Positions 43,976 through 53,518 of a DNA stretch of 64,000 nucleotides are shown here, one piece after another. Source of the stretch: Rheinheimera sp. UJ63 (GTDB lineage Bacteria; Pseudomonadota; Gammaproteobacteria; Enterobacterales; Alteromonadaceae); contig NZ_JAKGTQ010000002.1 in the NCBI RefSeq assembly GCF_021568285.1, forward strand, positions 310,001 to 374,000. The letters are read 5' to 3'. The notes below the pieces were generated by a model. That model was not told the origin of the DNA and did no database searches. It saw nothing but the letters and a program-made list of their open reading frames with translations. Both the position numbers and the translations under genes were made by a program. Numbering within the stretch: the first letter of the stretch is position 1; every line of letters starts with the position of its first letter.

Positions 43976-45045
43976 AGTTGTTGATAACAGGTGGTGCAGG
44001 CTTTATCGGCTCTGCAGTTGTGCGCCATATTATTAATAACACATCAAATAGTGTTGTTAATGTAGATAAGCTGACTTATGCAGGCAACCTGAATTCGGTA
44101 GCGGCTGTTGCCAACAACGAGCGCTATGTATTTGAACAGACTGATATTTGTGATGCTGCTGCCATGACAGCTGTATTTGAAAAGCATCAGCCAGATGCGG
44201 TAATGCACTTGGCTGCAGAAAGCCATGTAGACCGTTCTATCGACGGCCCGGCAGCTTTTATTGAAACCAATATAGTAGGTACTTACACTTTATTGGAAGC
44301 GGCTCGAAATTATTGGAAAGCCTTACCAGAGGCTCGTAAAACAGCTTTTCGCTTTCACCATATTTCAACGGATGAAGTCTATGGTGATCTCCATGGCACG
44401 GATGACTTATTTACAGAAACCACTCCTTACGCGCCAAGCAGTCCTTATTCTGCCAGCAAAGCCAGTTCTGACCACTTAGTAAGGGCGTGGCAGCGTACTT
44501 ATGGCTTGCCCGTGGTTGTCACTAATTGCTCTAACAATTACGGCCCATACCATTTTCCGGAAAAATTGATACCGCTGATTATTTTAAATGCGATAGCGGG
44601 CAAGCCTCTGCCGGTATACGGCAAAGGTAACCAAATCCGTGATTGGCTTTACGTTGAAGACCATGCCCGTGCACTTTATAAGGTAGTCTCTGAAGGTGTT
44701 GTTGGTGAAACCTACAATATCGGTGGCCACAACGAAAAACAAAATATCGAAGTAGTGCGTGCTATTTGTGAACTGATGGACGAACTTGCTCCAATGCACG
44801 AACGCGGTTACCCACTAAACACTAAACACTCATCACTCATCACTCACGTAACGGATCGTCCAGGCCACGACCTGCGATATGCCATAGACGCTAGCAAAAT
44901 TGAGCGTGAACTAGGCTGGAAGCCAGCAGAAACCTTTGAATCTGGCTTGCGTAAAACTGTGCAGTGGTATCTTGAGAACAAAGTGTGGTGGCAGGCAGTG
45001 CTGGATGGCAGTTATCAGTTCGAGCGTTTAGGGCAGGGAGTTTAA
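43972..45045 (+). CDS. rmlB: dTDP-glucose 4,6-dehydratase, copy 2 (RffG-like)
   Basis: A 357-residue SDR dehydratase: [58 protein letters not shown] and [16 protein letters not shown]. It supplies dTDP-4-keto-6-deoxyglucose for WecE (Fuc4N) and potentially for rhamnose. The ATG at 43972 is preferred over 43966 because AAAAGGG lies 8 bp upstream. The stretch [11 protein letters not shown] before [12 protein letters not shown] is encoded by a heptanucleotide repeat. Confidence 0.94.
   Translation: MKLLITGGAGFIGSAVVRHIINNTSNSVVNVDKLTYAGNLNSVAAVANNERYVFEQTDICDAAAMTAVFEKHQPDAVMHLAAESHVDRSIDGPAAFIETNIVGTYTLLEAARNYWKALPEARKTAFRFHHISTDEVYGDLHGTDDLFTETTPYAPSSPYSASKASSDHLVRAWQRTYGLPVVVTNCSNNYGPYHFPEKLIPLIILNAIAGKPLPVYGKGNQIRDWLYVEDHARALYKVVSEGVVGETYNIGGHNEKQNIEVVRAICELMDELAPMHERGYPLNTKHSSLITHVTDRPGHDLRYAIDASKIERELGWKPAETFESGLRKTVQWYLENKVWWQAVLDGSYQFERLGQGV
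44814..44848 (+). repeat. Heptanucleotide tandem repeat inside rmlB copy 2
   Basis: Five 7-mers in a row: ACTAAAC twice, ACTCATC twice, then ACTCACG. Being 7 nt, gain or loss of one unit would shift the rmlB frame. It encodes the variable loop before the conserved DRPGHD. Confidence 0.8.
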
Positions 45046-45048
45046 ACA

Positions 45049-45912
45049 ATGAAAGGTATAGTGTTAGCCGGTGGTTCAGGGACTAGGCTTTATCCGATAA
45101 CTCGTGGTGTGTCTAAGCAGCTGTTACCAGTTTATGACAAACCAATGATTTACTATCCACTATCTGTTCTTATGTTGGCAGGGATAAACGATATCCTTGT
45201 TATAACCACACCAGATGATCAGGCAGGCTTTATTCGTATGTTAGGTGACGGTTCTGAATTTGGTATTAAGTTAAGTTATGCAATTCAACTAAGCCCTGAT
45301 GGACTTGCGCAAGCTTTTACTATTGGCGAAGATTTTATTGGTAATGACAGTGTGTGCCTCGTTCTTGGCGACAACATCTTTTGGGGGCAAGGTTTCACCC
45401 CGATTCTCAAGCGTGCCAGAAGCAGATCTTTTGGTGCAACGGTTTTTGGCTATGAAGTTAAAAAACCTAATCGTTTTGGTGTGGTTGAGTTTGACCAAAA
45501 TCAAAAAGCTATCAGTATCGAAGAAAAACCAGAAAATCCCAAATCCAATTTCGCGGTAACCGGTTTATATTTCTACGATAATGACGTAGTCGAAATTGCT
45601 AAACAGGTCAAACCCAGTCTGCGTGGTGAACTTGAAATTACAACAATTAACCAAATGTACATGGAGCGAGGCGATTTAAATGTCGAACTTCTAGGAAGAG
45701 GTTTTGCATGGTTAGATACAGGTACACATGAAAGCCTATTAGAGGCAGCGATGTTTGTCGAAACGATTGAAAAACGACAAGGCTTTAAAATAGCTTGTTT
45801 AGAAGAAATCGCATGGCGCAACGGATGGCTCAGCAGCGATCAAGTTGCTAAAACTGCTAAAGCACTTAGTAAAAACAGTTATGGACGCTATTTATCGGAT
45901 TTAATCAAATGA
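45049..45912 (+). CDS. rmlA: Glucose-1-phosphate thymidylyltransferase RmlA (RffH)
   Basis: A 287-residue nucleotidyltransferase beginning [20 protein letters not shown], with [52 protein letters not shown] and [14 protein letters not shown]. It makes dTDP-glucose. It is the only rmlA in the window, so it must serve both rmlB copies and both the Fuc4NAc and rhamnose routes unless another copy exists elsewhere. The following 125 bp before the next gene show nothing notable. Confidence 0.96.
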   Translation: MKGIVLAGGSGTRLYPITRGVSKQLLPVYDKPMIYYPLSVLMLAGINDILVITTPDDQAGFIRMLGDGSEFGIKLSYAIQLSPDGLAQAFTIGEDFIGNDSVCLVLGDNIFWGQGFTPILKRARSRSFGATVFGYEVKKPNRFGVVEFDQNQKAISIEEKPENPKSNFAVTGLYFYDNDVVEIAKQVKPSLRGELEITTINQMYMERGDLNVELLGRGFAWLDTGTHESLLEAAMFVETIEKRQGFKIACLEEIAWRNGWLSSDQVAKTAKALSKNSYGRYLSDLIK

Positions 45913-46037
45913 AACCAGTAATAACTATCTAAGAAGTGAAACCTTGAATCATTTAGTCAAAACGTTAGCGATCATAGAGAATTTCAGCAAACTAATGCAT
46001 TTTATTGATTTGACGACAACAAATACCAAGATTTTTT

Positions 46038-47087
46038 ATGAATAAAAAAATCCTTCATATTGCCTACAATGATGATAAATTCATGCCGCAGTTTATTGAG
46101 TTTGTTAAATTGCACTTCGACTTTAATGAGCATGAATTTCTTCTCACCGGGCGCATGGTGCAAGATAAGATCAAACGCTATCCAAATATTCAATTAGCGG
46201 AAAGATCCATTCCGGGGTATTTTAAGCACTATGGCAAAAGCATTATTAAAATGCACCAAGCCCAAAAAGTTATCTTACATGGTATGTTTGATATCAAATT
46301 GGTTTATATTTTATTTTTTATGCCTTGGCTGCTCAAAAAATGCTATTGGTTCATTTGGGGTGGTGATTTATATGAATATAAACTTCGCGAAACTAATTTT
46401 AGGTGGAAACTTTTGGATGATATTGTCCGTCGACCTGTCATAAAAAACATAGGACACTTGATAACGTACATAAAAGGTGATTACGAGCTCGCAAAGCAAT
46501 GGTACAGTGCAAAAGGTAAATATCACGAGTGCATTATGTACACCAGTAATCTTTACAGAGAATATGAAATACCACAAAAGCAAAACAGCTGTGTCAATAT
46601 TCTAGTTGGAAACTCCGCGGATCCAAGCAACAACCATATAGATGCGTTTGACAAACTTGAAGCCTTATCAGGAAAAGACATTAAAATTTACGTACCACTA
46701 TCTTATGGGAATCCAGATTATGCAAAGATGATAATTGAACAGGGTCATCGGCGCTTTGGCGAAAAATTTGAAGCGCTAACAGAATATATGCCGTTTAACA
46801 AATACCTCGAATTTCTTGGTAAGATTGACATAGCTATTTTTAATCATAAGCGCCAACAAGCCATGGGTAATACTATTACGCTGTTAGGTTTAGGTAAAAA
46901 GGTATTTATGCGGAGAGATGTAACACCGTGGGCTTTTTTTAAAAGCAATGGTATTACGGTTTACGATATTAAAGATTTATCGTTGTTTGATTCTGCAAAT
47001 AGAGAAATTGAAGCAAACAAGCATATAGTTAAATCCTACTTTTCTGAGAAAACATTTTTGAACCAATTGCGTGAGATATTTAATTAA
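46038..47087 (+). CDS. wecF: WecF-like 4-acetamido-4,6-dideoxygalactose transferase (GT56)
   Basis: A 349-residue glycosyltransferase resembling the TDP-Fuc4NAc:lipid II transferase family. Supporting segments are HIAYNDDKFMPQFIEFVK at the start, CYWFIWGGDLYEYKLRE near 105-121, NILVGNSADPSNNHIDAF near 195-212 and IAIFNHKRQQAMGNTITLL near 275. In enterobacterial common antigen synthesis WecF adds Fuc4NAc to ManNAcA-GlcNAc-PP-lipid. The neighbours wecBC, rmlBA and wecE provide exactly these sugars. It overlaps the acetyltransferase by one base. Confidence 0.85.
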   Translation: MNKKILHIAYNDDKFMPQFIEFVKLHFDFNEHEFLLTGRMVQDKIKRYPNIQLAERSIPGYFKHYGKSIIKMHQAQKVILHGMFDIKLVYILFFMPWLLKKCYWFIWGGDLYEYKLRETNFRWKLLDDIVRRPVIKNIGHLITYIKGDYELAKQWYSAKGKYHECIMYTSNLYREYEIPQKQNSCVNILVGNSADPSNNHIDAFDKLEALSGKDIKIYVPLSYGNPDYAKMIIEQGHRRFGEKFEALTEYMPFNKYLEFLGKIDIAIFNHKRQQAMGNTITLLGLGKKVFMRRDVTPWAFFKSNGITVYDIKDLSLFDSANREIEANKHIVKSYFSEKTFLNQLREIFN

Positions 47088-47641
47088 TGGCTTATTTAAG
47101 TGAAGAACAATTAACTAAGATGGGGTTCAAATCACTCGGTAAGGGCGTAAAAATAAGCGAAGGTGCTAGTATTTATAATGCTGATTTAATTGAAATTGGC
47201 GATTTTTCTAGAATAGATGATTTTTGCGTGGTTTCCGGGAATGTTAAAATTGGACGAAACGTACACATAACCCCACATTGTTTACTTGCAGGTGGAATCC
47301 CAGGGCTCTTGATTGAAGACTTTGCAACATTGGCTTATGGGGTAAAAGTCTTCACGCAGTCTGACGATTACTCAGGTGCCACAATGACAAATTCAACAGT
47401 ACCCAAGCAATATAAAAATGAATTGATGTTACCTGTATACATTGGAAGGCATTCAATTATTGGCGCTGGTGCTATAATAATGCCTGGTGTTAATATTGCT
47501 GAAGGTAATTCTGTAGGGGCAAACTCTCTAGTTTTGAAATCAACTGATAGTTGGTCGATTTATGTGGGTTCACCAGCAAAAAAAATTAAAGAACGAAAAA
47601 AAGATCTACTTAAATTAGAAAAGAAATTCTTAGAGAGCTAA
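47087..47641 (+). CDS. Hexapeptide-repeat acetyltransferase, probable dTDP-Fuc4N N-acetyltransferase
   Basis: A 184-residue left-handed beta-helix acyltransferase. Hexapeptide turns are visible (ISEGASIYNADLIEIGDFSRIDD, IGRNVHITPHCLLAGG, IGAGAIIMPGVNIAEGNSVGANSLV), with SPAKKIKERKK at the end. It lies between the wecF-like gene and wecE. In E. coli ECA synthesis dTDP-Fuc4N is acetylated by WecD, a GNAT enzyme; here this unrelated fold is the best candidate for that step. O-acetylation of the polymer is the alternative. Confidence 0.75.
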   Translation: MAYLSEEQLTKMGFKSLGKGVKISEGASIYNADLIEIGDFSRIDDFCVVSGNVKIGRNVHITPHCLLAGGIPGLLIEDFATLAYGVKVFTQSDDYSGATMTNSTVPKQYKNELMLPVYIGRHSIIGAGAIIMPGVNIAEGNSVGANSLVLKSTDSWSIYVGSPAKKIKERKKDLLKLEKKFLES

Positions 47642-47642
47642 T

Positions 47643-48770
47643 ATGATACCTTTCAATAAACCACCTTTAACCGGCAATGAGCAAAAGTATGTTTTGCAAG
47701 CAATACAAAGTAGTAAAATTTCAGGCGATGGTTTTTTTGGTAAAAAATGCCAAACATGGTTTGAGCTTAAGCTAGGTTGCCTAAAAACATTACTAACGCC
47801 CTCTTGCACAGCCGCATTAGAAATGGCAGCAATATTGATCGACATTCAGCCGGGCGATGAGGTGATTATGCCAAGTTACACCTTTGTTAGCACGGCTAAT
47901 GCGTTTGTTTTACGCGGCGCAAAAATTGTCTTTGTGGACATTCGCCCTGATACCATGAATATAGATGAGGCTAAAATAGAAGAGGCCATTACCCCTAATA
48001 CAAAAGCGATTGTTCCAGTACACTATGCGGGGGTAAGCTGCGAGATGGATGCTATTATGGACATAGCCAACCGTTATGGCTTGTTTGTGGTTGAAGATGC
48101 AGCGCAAGGCATGATGAGCAAATACAAAGGTAAACCATTGGGAACAATCGGGCATTTGGGCGCGTTTAGTTTTCATGAAACTAAAAACTACACTAGTGGT
48201 GGCGAAGGTGGTTTATTACTCATCAATGACCAGCGGTTTTTGCAACGAGCAGAAGTGGTTCGCGAAAAAGGTACAAATCGCAGCCAGTTTTTTCGTGGTC
48301 AGGTCGATAAATATACTTGGGTCGATGTGGGAAGCAGTTATTTGCCTAGCGAGCTTCAAGCCGCGTTTTTGTGGGGGCAGTTAGAAAAAGCAAATGAAAT
48401 CAATCTAAACCGTTTGGCAACCTGGAATGCTTATCACGATTTGTTTAAGCAGTTACCTTTAGGTGAATGTTCTTTGCCTACAGTTCCAGATAATTGTCAA
48501 CACAACGCGCATATGTTTTATATTAAATTGAAAAATCTCGATCAACGTACCCAATTTATTGAGCATCTAAAAGCTCACGATATTAGCGCCGTATTCCACT
48601 ATATTCCACTTCACTCTGCTCCTGCTGGATTAAGTTTTACTAAGTTTAACGGTAAAGACCAACATACTACAAACGAGAGTGAACGGCTTGCAAGGCTACC
48701 TATCTACTTTGGTATGAGTGCTAAAGAACAGTCTCAAGTTGCCAAAGCTGTAGTGGAGTTTTTTGCTTGA
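47643..48770 (+). CDS. wecE: dTDP-4-amino-4,6-dideoxygalactose transaminase WecE
   Basis: A 375-residue DegT/DnrJ/EryC1 aminotransferase, very close to E. coli WecE: LLTPSCTAALEMAAILIDIQ, PGDEVIMPSYTFVSTANAF, VVEDAAQGMMSKYKGKPLG, the PLP Lys in FSFHETKNYTSGGEGGLL, and REKGTNRSQFFRGQVDKYTW. It converts dTDP-4-keto-6-deoxyglucose to dTDP-Fuc4N using glutamate. Its stop overlaps the flippase start by 4 bp. Confidence 0.96.
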   Translation: MIPFNKPPLTGNEQKYVLQAIQSSKISGDGFFGKKCQTWFELKLGCLKTLLTPSCTAALEMAAILIDIQPGDEVIMPSYTFVSTANAFVLRGAKIVFVDIRPDTMNIDEAKIEEAITPNTKAIVPVHYAGVSCEMDAIMDIANRYGLFVVEDAAQGMMSKYKGKPLGTIGHLGAFSFHETKNYTSGGEGGLLLINDQRFLQRAEVVREKGTNRSQFFRGQVDKYTWVDVGSSYLPSELQAAFLWGQLEKANEINLNRLATWNAYHDLFKQLPLGECSLPTVPDNCQHNAHMFYIKLKNLDQRTQFIEHLKAHDISAVFHYIPLHSAPAGLSFTKFNGKDQHTTNESERLARLPIYFGMSAKEQSQVAKAVVEFFA

Positions 48771-50170
48771 ACGCAAAAAAAATTTTCTATTTCGCAATTG
48801 GGCCAATCGGTGCAGCTATATTAGGGCTGATTACTTTACCAATTGTAGCGTGGATATTTTCACCAGATGATATTGGGCGTTTAACCATGCTCAATGTAGC
48901 AGTGGGCTTTTCATTGTTACTGTTTAGCTTGGGTTTGGATCAAGCATATGTGCGTGAGTTTCATGAGGTAAATGATAAACCTGGATTACTCAAAGCAGTC
49001 TTTTTGCCAGGGTTCATGATTCTAGTGATTCTTTTAGTTTGCCTTGGTTTTAGTCCTTTATCACCATCCTTAATTCTTTTTGACATCGATTCGTTTTTTA
49101 TTAATTTTTTGCTTTATGCTGCGATTTTACTTTCGTTCGGTTCGCGTTTTTTGAGCCTAATACTCAGGATGCAAGAGCGCGGCTTAGCTTATTCCATGAG
49201 TCAGTTATTACCAAAAGTTATTTTTTTAGTTCTTTTACTGGGTTATTTATGGCTTGGTGCAGAAGCAATTTTTGATAACCTGATTATGGCGAATTTTTTA
49301 TCAACATTTGCCGTTTTTATAATATACGCATGGAATGCACGGAAAGACTGGATACCCGCACTAACAGCTAGAATTAATATGGCTAAACAGTCAGAGATGA
49401 TTCGTTATAGTATTCCTTTAATTGGAAGTGGTGTCGCTTTTTGGGGTTTAACGGCTATGGATAAGTTATTCTTGCGCGGTCTATCTAGCTTTGAAGAATT
49501 AGGCATTTATTCAATCGCTGTAAGTTTTGCAGGTGTAGCATTAGTCTTTCAAGCTATTTTTTCAACTGTCTGGGCCCCAGTAGTTTACAGATGGGCTGCT
49601 GAGGGCGTTGAGCCAGAAAAAATAAAAAATGTGATGGATTATGTCACGCTAGCCGTTGTTCTACTTTGGTCATTAGCTGGGATGTTTTCTTGGGCGGTAC
49701 CTTACATCCTTCCTCCAGAATATAATAAAGTTCAATATATTCTTCTTGCAGCTATAGCTTTTCCATTACTTTATACGGTTTCTGAGTCAACAGGCATAGG
49801 TATTGGTATTAAACGAAAAACTATGTTTTCAATGTTAGCTGCCGTTGTCGCATTAATTGTTAATGCGCTTGGTAATTGGTTTTTAGTTCCTATTTATGGT
49901 GCATCTGGTGCTGCAATGGCTTCGGCGGTAGCATTTTTCATATTCTTCACCATTCGAACAGAAGCAAGCTCAAAACTATGGGTTAGTTTTGAACGTTTTC
50001 GGTTGTACGTGTTTATGATTTGGTTAGTTATGCTGAGTTTAATAATAAATATTTTGCGATTAAATGATTTTTTTTTGGTGGTTTTATACTTTTTTACTTT
50101 CATGTTATGTATATTATTTTTTAAAAAACAAATAAAGGAAGTTATAATCTGTGGATTAGAAAGATTTTAA
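48767..50170 (+). CDS. wzx: Oligosaccharide flippase Wzx
   Basis: A 467-residue MOP-superfamily membrane protein with about 12-14 helices, starting FYFAIGPIGAAILGLITLPI. The early Pro-rich turn and the LGLDQAYVREFHE segment after the second helix are typical of Wzx. It moves lipid-linked repeat units to the periplasm. It begins with TTG inside the wecE stop region (TTGA) with GTGGAG upstream. It is AT-rich relative to the flanking chromosome. Confidence 0.9.
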   Translation: MNAKKIFYFAIGPIGAAILGLITLPIVAWIFSPDDIGRLTMLNVAVGFSLLLFSLGLDQAYVREFHEVNDKPGLLKAVFLPGFMILVILLVCLGFSPLSPSLILFDIDSFFINFLLYAAILLSFGSRFLSLILRMQERGLAYSMSQLLPKVIFLVLLLGYLWLGAEAIFDNLIMANFLSTFAVFIIYAWNARKDWIPALTARINMAKQSEMIRYSIPLIGSGVAFWGLTAMDKLFLRGLSSFEELGIYSIAVSFAGVALVFQAIFSTVWAPVVYRWAAEGVEPEKIKNVMDYVTLAVVLLWSLAGMFSWAVPYILPPEYNKVQYILLAAIAFPLLYTVSESTGIGIGIKRKTMFSMLAAVVALIVNALGNWFLVPIYGASGAAMASAVAFFIFFTIRTEASSKLWVSFERFRLYVFMIWLVMLSLIINILRLNDFFLVVLYFFTFMLCILFFKKQIKEVIICGLERF

Positions 50171-50954
50171 TAAATTAACTGATGTTGAGTTGTAAGATTT
50201 CCATATGAAATTATTATATTTTAAATATAAAAGCTGTTATTAATTATTTTTTATTACACTTAATCGAAAGGTGATTTGTTAAGGGAGTGATAAATGCTAC
50301 TTGTAACATTTCTGTAGCTTAAATATAAGTAATTATGGCTTGTAAATTTAGTGTAGTAATCTTTCATTTGTGCCTTTTGTCCTGAATTCCAAATTGTGAG
50401 TTGGTTTAATATATCTTGGGAGACTAAAAGGTCAAAATAAGATTTCGACAGCTAGATGGGTAAAATGACTAAAACGTAGTTATGGAAATTTTTAATCTAA
50501 ATTCAAGGAAAAGGTGGTTGAAATGGTGATTGACCTGCGCGTTTCGGTGATTTTGTACAGTAATTTCGGTGTATATTGACACTCTTAAAGCCAATATGGG
50601 CGATGTTAGTGCATATTGAGTTAACTCAGAGATAGAGCGATTTTTGGTAGATTAAAACGATTTTGGTTCGTCAAAGTAGAGCAAGCGTCATTTAAGAATA
50701 AAAAAATTTGAGTGACTATTTAAGTTATAACAAATTAGTTAAACTTACATACTGTAAATGGAAATTGTTACTTGTGGGGTATGATAACGAATTTATAAAA
50801 GTGCCAGCTTAAATCTAGCAGAGTAGTTTTAATTATTCAATTTATTTGGGTTTAAATCTAGCTATAAATCAAAAAATTCAAGTGTTTTTTTAATTAATCT
50901 TTTAAGGTAATAAAACGTTATGTTTTTAATAATATTAAAAATAAGTCATTTTTG
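50171..50954. other. 784-bp AT-rich gap in the O-antigen operon without a supported gene
   Basis: All frames carry frequent stops; only very short ORFs (12-19 codons) occur and none has a ribosome site with a recognisable protein. The left part is strongly AT-rich. Near 50521-50610 the base composition rises and short repeats appear that resemble an insertion sequence end (listed separately). The gap separates wzx from wzy and may be the scar of gene loss or of an insertion. The last 70 bp contain TTAAGG and several possible weak promoters. Confidence 0.6.
50542..50581 (+). mobile_element. Possible relic of an IS21-like terminus
   Basis: TTTCGGTGATTTTGTACA (50542-50559) and TTTCGGTGTATATTGACA (50564-50581) are related 18-mers at a 22-bp period, followed by a weaker GCGATGTTAGTGCATATTGA near 50600. 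Repeats of this kind (CGGTGATTTTG..ACA) recall the multiple terminal repeats at IS21-family ends. No transposase gene is present, so at most this is a remnant. Confidence 0.3.
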
Positions 50955-52346
50955 ATGAGAGTAACTGCAAACCCTATTCCGCTTTTTTTTATTTTTACAT
51001 TTGTAGCGTTGTTTATTGTGCAAATGCATCCTGATTTGCTTATTTCTTCTTCTGGCTTCGTGGTTTTTTTGATTATAACTCTTCAATCATTTATATTTGT
51101 ATTGTTCTCAAAAGGTCTATTGGGACAAACATATTGGGTCTTTTCGCTATTATTTTTTGGTATAGTCCCAATTATAGAAATTAATTATGGTGTCAAAAGC
51201 TATTTTGGTATGCCTAAATTAAGTGATTTTGATATCTTCAAAGCTGGTGTATATATTTTCTTTTTTAATTTAGTTTACGCTTCATTCTATGCTTTATCAT
51301 TTTTTAAAAAAAGTCATAATTTACTTTCTTATAACAAGTGTGGTTCGCCTCACCAAGCTAGCTTATTAAGTAACGTTATTAACCAAAATTTGTGTTTTTT
51401 TGTTTTCTTTGCGACTGGTATTTCTTGTTTTGTTTTGGTTTTCGATGAACTTGGTAGGAATATATTAGCTTTGTTCTTTAGAGGTGGTGATTTTGTAACT
51501 GAGTCGCAAGATTGGGGGCCTAAAAAGTTAATTATTGAAAGGTTTATCAGGCCTCTACCAATGATTTGTTTTTTAAGTTTTTTTCTTCTTTATGGTTTAA
51601 AAAGAAAAATAAAAATTACTCTTTTGTTCCTTATTGCTCTGATAACAGCTTTTCCGACTTCTTTACCAAGATTTTTTGCTGCAGCTTTATACATTCCAAT
51701 ATTGTTCATAATTTTTCCTATCCTGAGAAGAGGCGTCAATTATTTTTACTTTTTAACGCTGTCAGTATTGTTCATCTTTCCTCTATTAAACTCATTTCGC
51801 AGGTTTTCAACTAATGAGGAGTTTAAGTTAGTTTCCATAGGTGATTTAAGATTCTTTGTAGAGGGGCACTTCGATTCATTTCAAACTTTTGCACAGGTAA
51901 TGACTAATAATATTATAACTTATGGTAATCAATTGTTAATAGTTTTGTTTTTCTGGGTGCCAAGGAAGTATTGGCCTGACAAACCACTAAGTTCTGGTGT
52001 CGAAATTGGTCAGTCTTTAGGGGCTTATTTTACAAATATGAGTGCCAATATTTTTGCTGAAGGCTGGTTAAATTTTGGGTTTTTAGGGGCATTTCTTTTT
52101 GCAATATGCCTTGGTTGCATTACAAAATTCTTTGATTGTTATTTTAATCCGCTAATGAAGATTTCATTGAACTCTTTGAACCTTAGAGATAAGTTTTATG
52201 TTTTAAGCTATTTTATAATGGCACCAATGCTATTTATAACCTTGCGTGGTGATCTTGTGACAGGAGTTTCTAACATACTGGGTATTTTTACTGCGTGGTT
52301 TGTTGTATTTCTATTATCCAAAATGATTAATAAAAGTCGTTTTTAA
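50955..52346 (+). CDS. wzy: Wzy-like oligosaccharide repeat unit polymerase
   Basis: A 463-residue membrane protein with about 10-12 helices and a large hydrophilic loop (FFRGGDFVTESQDWGPKKL; FWVPRKYWPDKPLSSGVEIG) typical of O-antigen polymerases. The loop with R-x-Y-W-P-x-K-P is seen in the oligosaccharide repeat unit polymerase family. It is very rich in Phe, Leu and Ile and AT-rich at DNA level. The frame opens with TTG at 50952, but the adjacent ATG at 50955 is preferred. Its position between wzx and the glycosyltransferases supports the role. Confidence 0.82.
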   Translation: MRVTANPIPLFFIFTFVALFIVQMHPDLLISSSGFVVFLIITLQSFIFVLFSKGLLGQTYWVFSLLFFGIVPIIEINYGVKSYFGMPKLSDFDIFKAGVYIFFFNLVYASFYALSFFKKSHNLLSYNKCGSPHQASLLSNVINQNLCFFVFFATGISCFVLVFDELGRNILALFFRGGDFVTESQDWGPKKLIIERFIRPLPMICFLSFFLLYGLKRKIKITLLFLIALITAFPTSLPRFFAAALYIPILFIIFPILRRGVNYFYFLTLSVLFIFPLLNSFRRFSTNEEFKLVSIGDLRFFVEGHFDSFQTFAQVMTNNIITYGNQLLIVLFFWVPRKYWPDKPLSSGVEIGQSLGAYFTNMSANIFAEGWLNFGFLGAFLFAICLGCITKFFDCYFNPLMKISLNSLNLRDKFYVLSYFIMAPMLFITLRGDLVTGVSNILGIFTAWFVVFLLSKMINKSRF

Positions 52347-52372
52347 TATTAATTAATAATTAAAGGTTTGCT

Positions 52373-53500
52373 GTGAAAATGTCAAAAAAAAAGCTTGTAT
52401 TTGTTACTAACATAATACCTCATTACAACGAATTTTTTTTCAACTCGATTTCAATGAAACTTTGTAATGAGTACGATGTTTATGTTATTGCCGATACTGA
52501 TTCTGATGAAGATGTTTTTACTCTTAAAAAATCTAATAGGAAATATGAACTAATAAATATTCCATTTTATAGTTTTTATAATTTTTATTACAGGACGGGT
52601 TTAGTTAATACTATCAAGCAAATTAAAGCCGATAAAGTTGTCTTATATGCTAATCCTAAAGATATTTCTATATGGTTTTTGTTGTTTTATTTAAAGCTTT
52701 CAGGAATTTGGGCAGCTTCATATGGTATGTTTCATAGAATTGGTGGTATGAATATTTTTTCTCGCACAGCTTATAAGCTCTTTGGCTTCTTTTCAGCTAA
52801 ATTATTTTGTTATTCACGTCGTGGTGCCTTAACATTAGAATCTATTGGTGTTGACAACAGCAAAATTAATATAATTGGCACTGCAATAGATAATGATTCA
52901 GAGATCGTTGAAATTTCTCAAATAGAAAAAGATGATTTTATCCGAAATAATCATCTATATAAAGCATCTGTTATTTTGCAGGTTGTGAGATTATCTAGCT
53001 ACAAAAATCCTGGTTTCGTAATTGATGTTGCTCAAGAAATGCTCAAGAAAAATAGCAATATTGTTTTTGTTTTAATAGGTGGAGGTGAGCTTTTTGATGA
53101 TCTTAATTCACGAGTTAAGTTTCTCGGACTCGAAAGTAATATTAAGCTTCTTGGTCCATGCTACGATAAGAAGGTTTTATCTTTGTGGTTTTCTGTAGCT
53201 AAAATTTCTGTTGTTCCAACTTGTATTGGTTTAAGTGCACATCACTCTTTAGGTTTTGGCGTTCCGGTTATGACAGATGATAGCATTGTTAATCAGGCAT
53301 CCGAATTTGATATTCTCCAACATGGACTTAATGCCATAATTTACAGAGAAGGTGATCTTAGTGACTTCGTATCAAAGCTAGAAGCTTATTTGGATGATGT
53401 TGATCATCAATTATTTATGTCAGAAGCTTCTGTTAACACTATTCGCTACAACGCTAATATTCAATCTAAAGTTAACAACTTTATAAATGCTTTAAATTAG
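52373..53500 (+). CDS. GT4-type glycosyltransferase
   Basis: A 375-residue GT-B glycosyltransferase. The C-terminal donor domain shows QVVRLSSYKNPGFVIDVAQE, VFVLIGGGELFDDL and the region SVVPTCIGLSAHHSLGFGVPVMTDD where GT4 enzymes bind the nucleotide sugar; the usual E-x(7)-E is replaced by a shorter pattern (GLSAHHSLGFG). The start is GTG at 52373 with AAAGG 6 bp upstream; an ATG six bases later is the alternative. The sugar added cannot be told. AT-rich. Confidence 0.8.
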   Translation: MKMSKKKLVFVTNIIPHYNEFFFNSISMKLCNEYDVYVIADTDSDEDVFTLKKSNRKYELINIPFYSFYNFYYRTGLVNTIKQIKADKVVLYANPKDISIWFLLFYLKLSGIWAASYGMFHRIGGMNIFSRTAYKLFGFFSAKLFCYSRRGALTLESIGVDNSKINIIGTAIDNDSEIVEISQIEKDDFIRNNHLYKASVILQVVRLSSYKNPGFVIDVAQEMLKKNSNIVFVLIGGGELFDDLNSRVKFLGLESNIKLLGPCYDKKVLSLWFSVAKISVVPTCIGLSAHHSLGFGVPVMTDDSIVNQASEFDILQHGLNAIIYREGDLSDFVSKLEAYLDDVDHQLFMSEASVNTIRYNANIQSKVNNFINALN

Positions 53501-53518
53501 TTGAAGGTCACTGTATCA

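Noticed and set aside
50171..50954. Small ORFs at 50205 and 50335 in the wzx-wzy gap
   Set aside because: They have 12 and 16 codons, no ribosome site and no recognisable feature.
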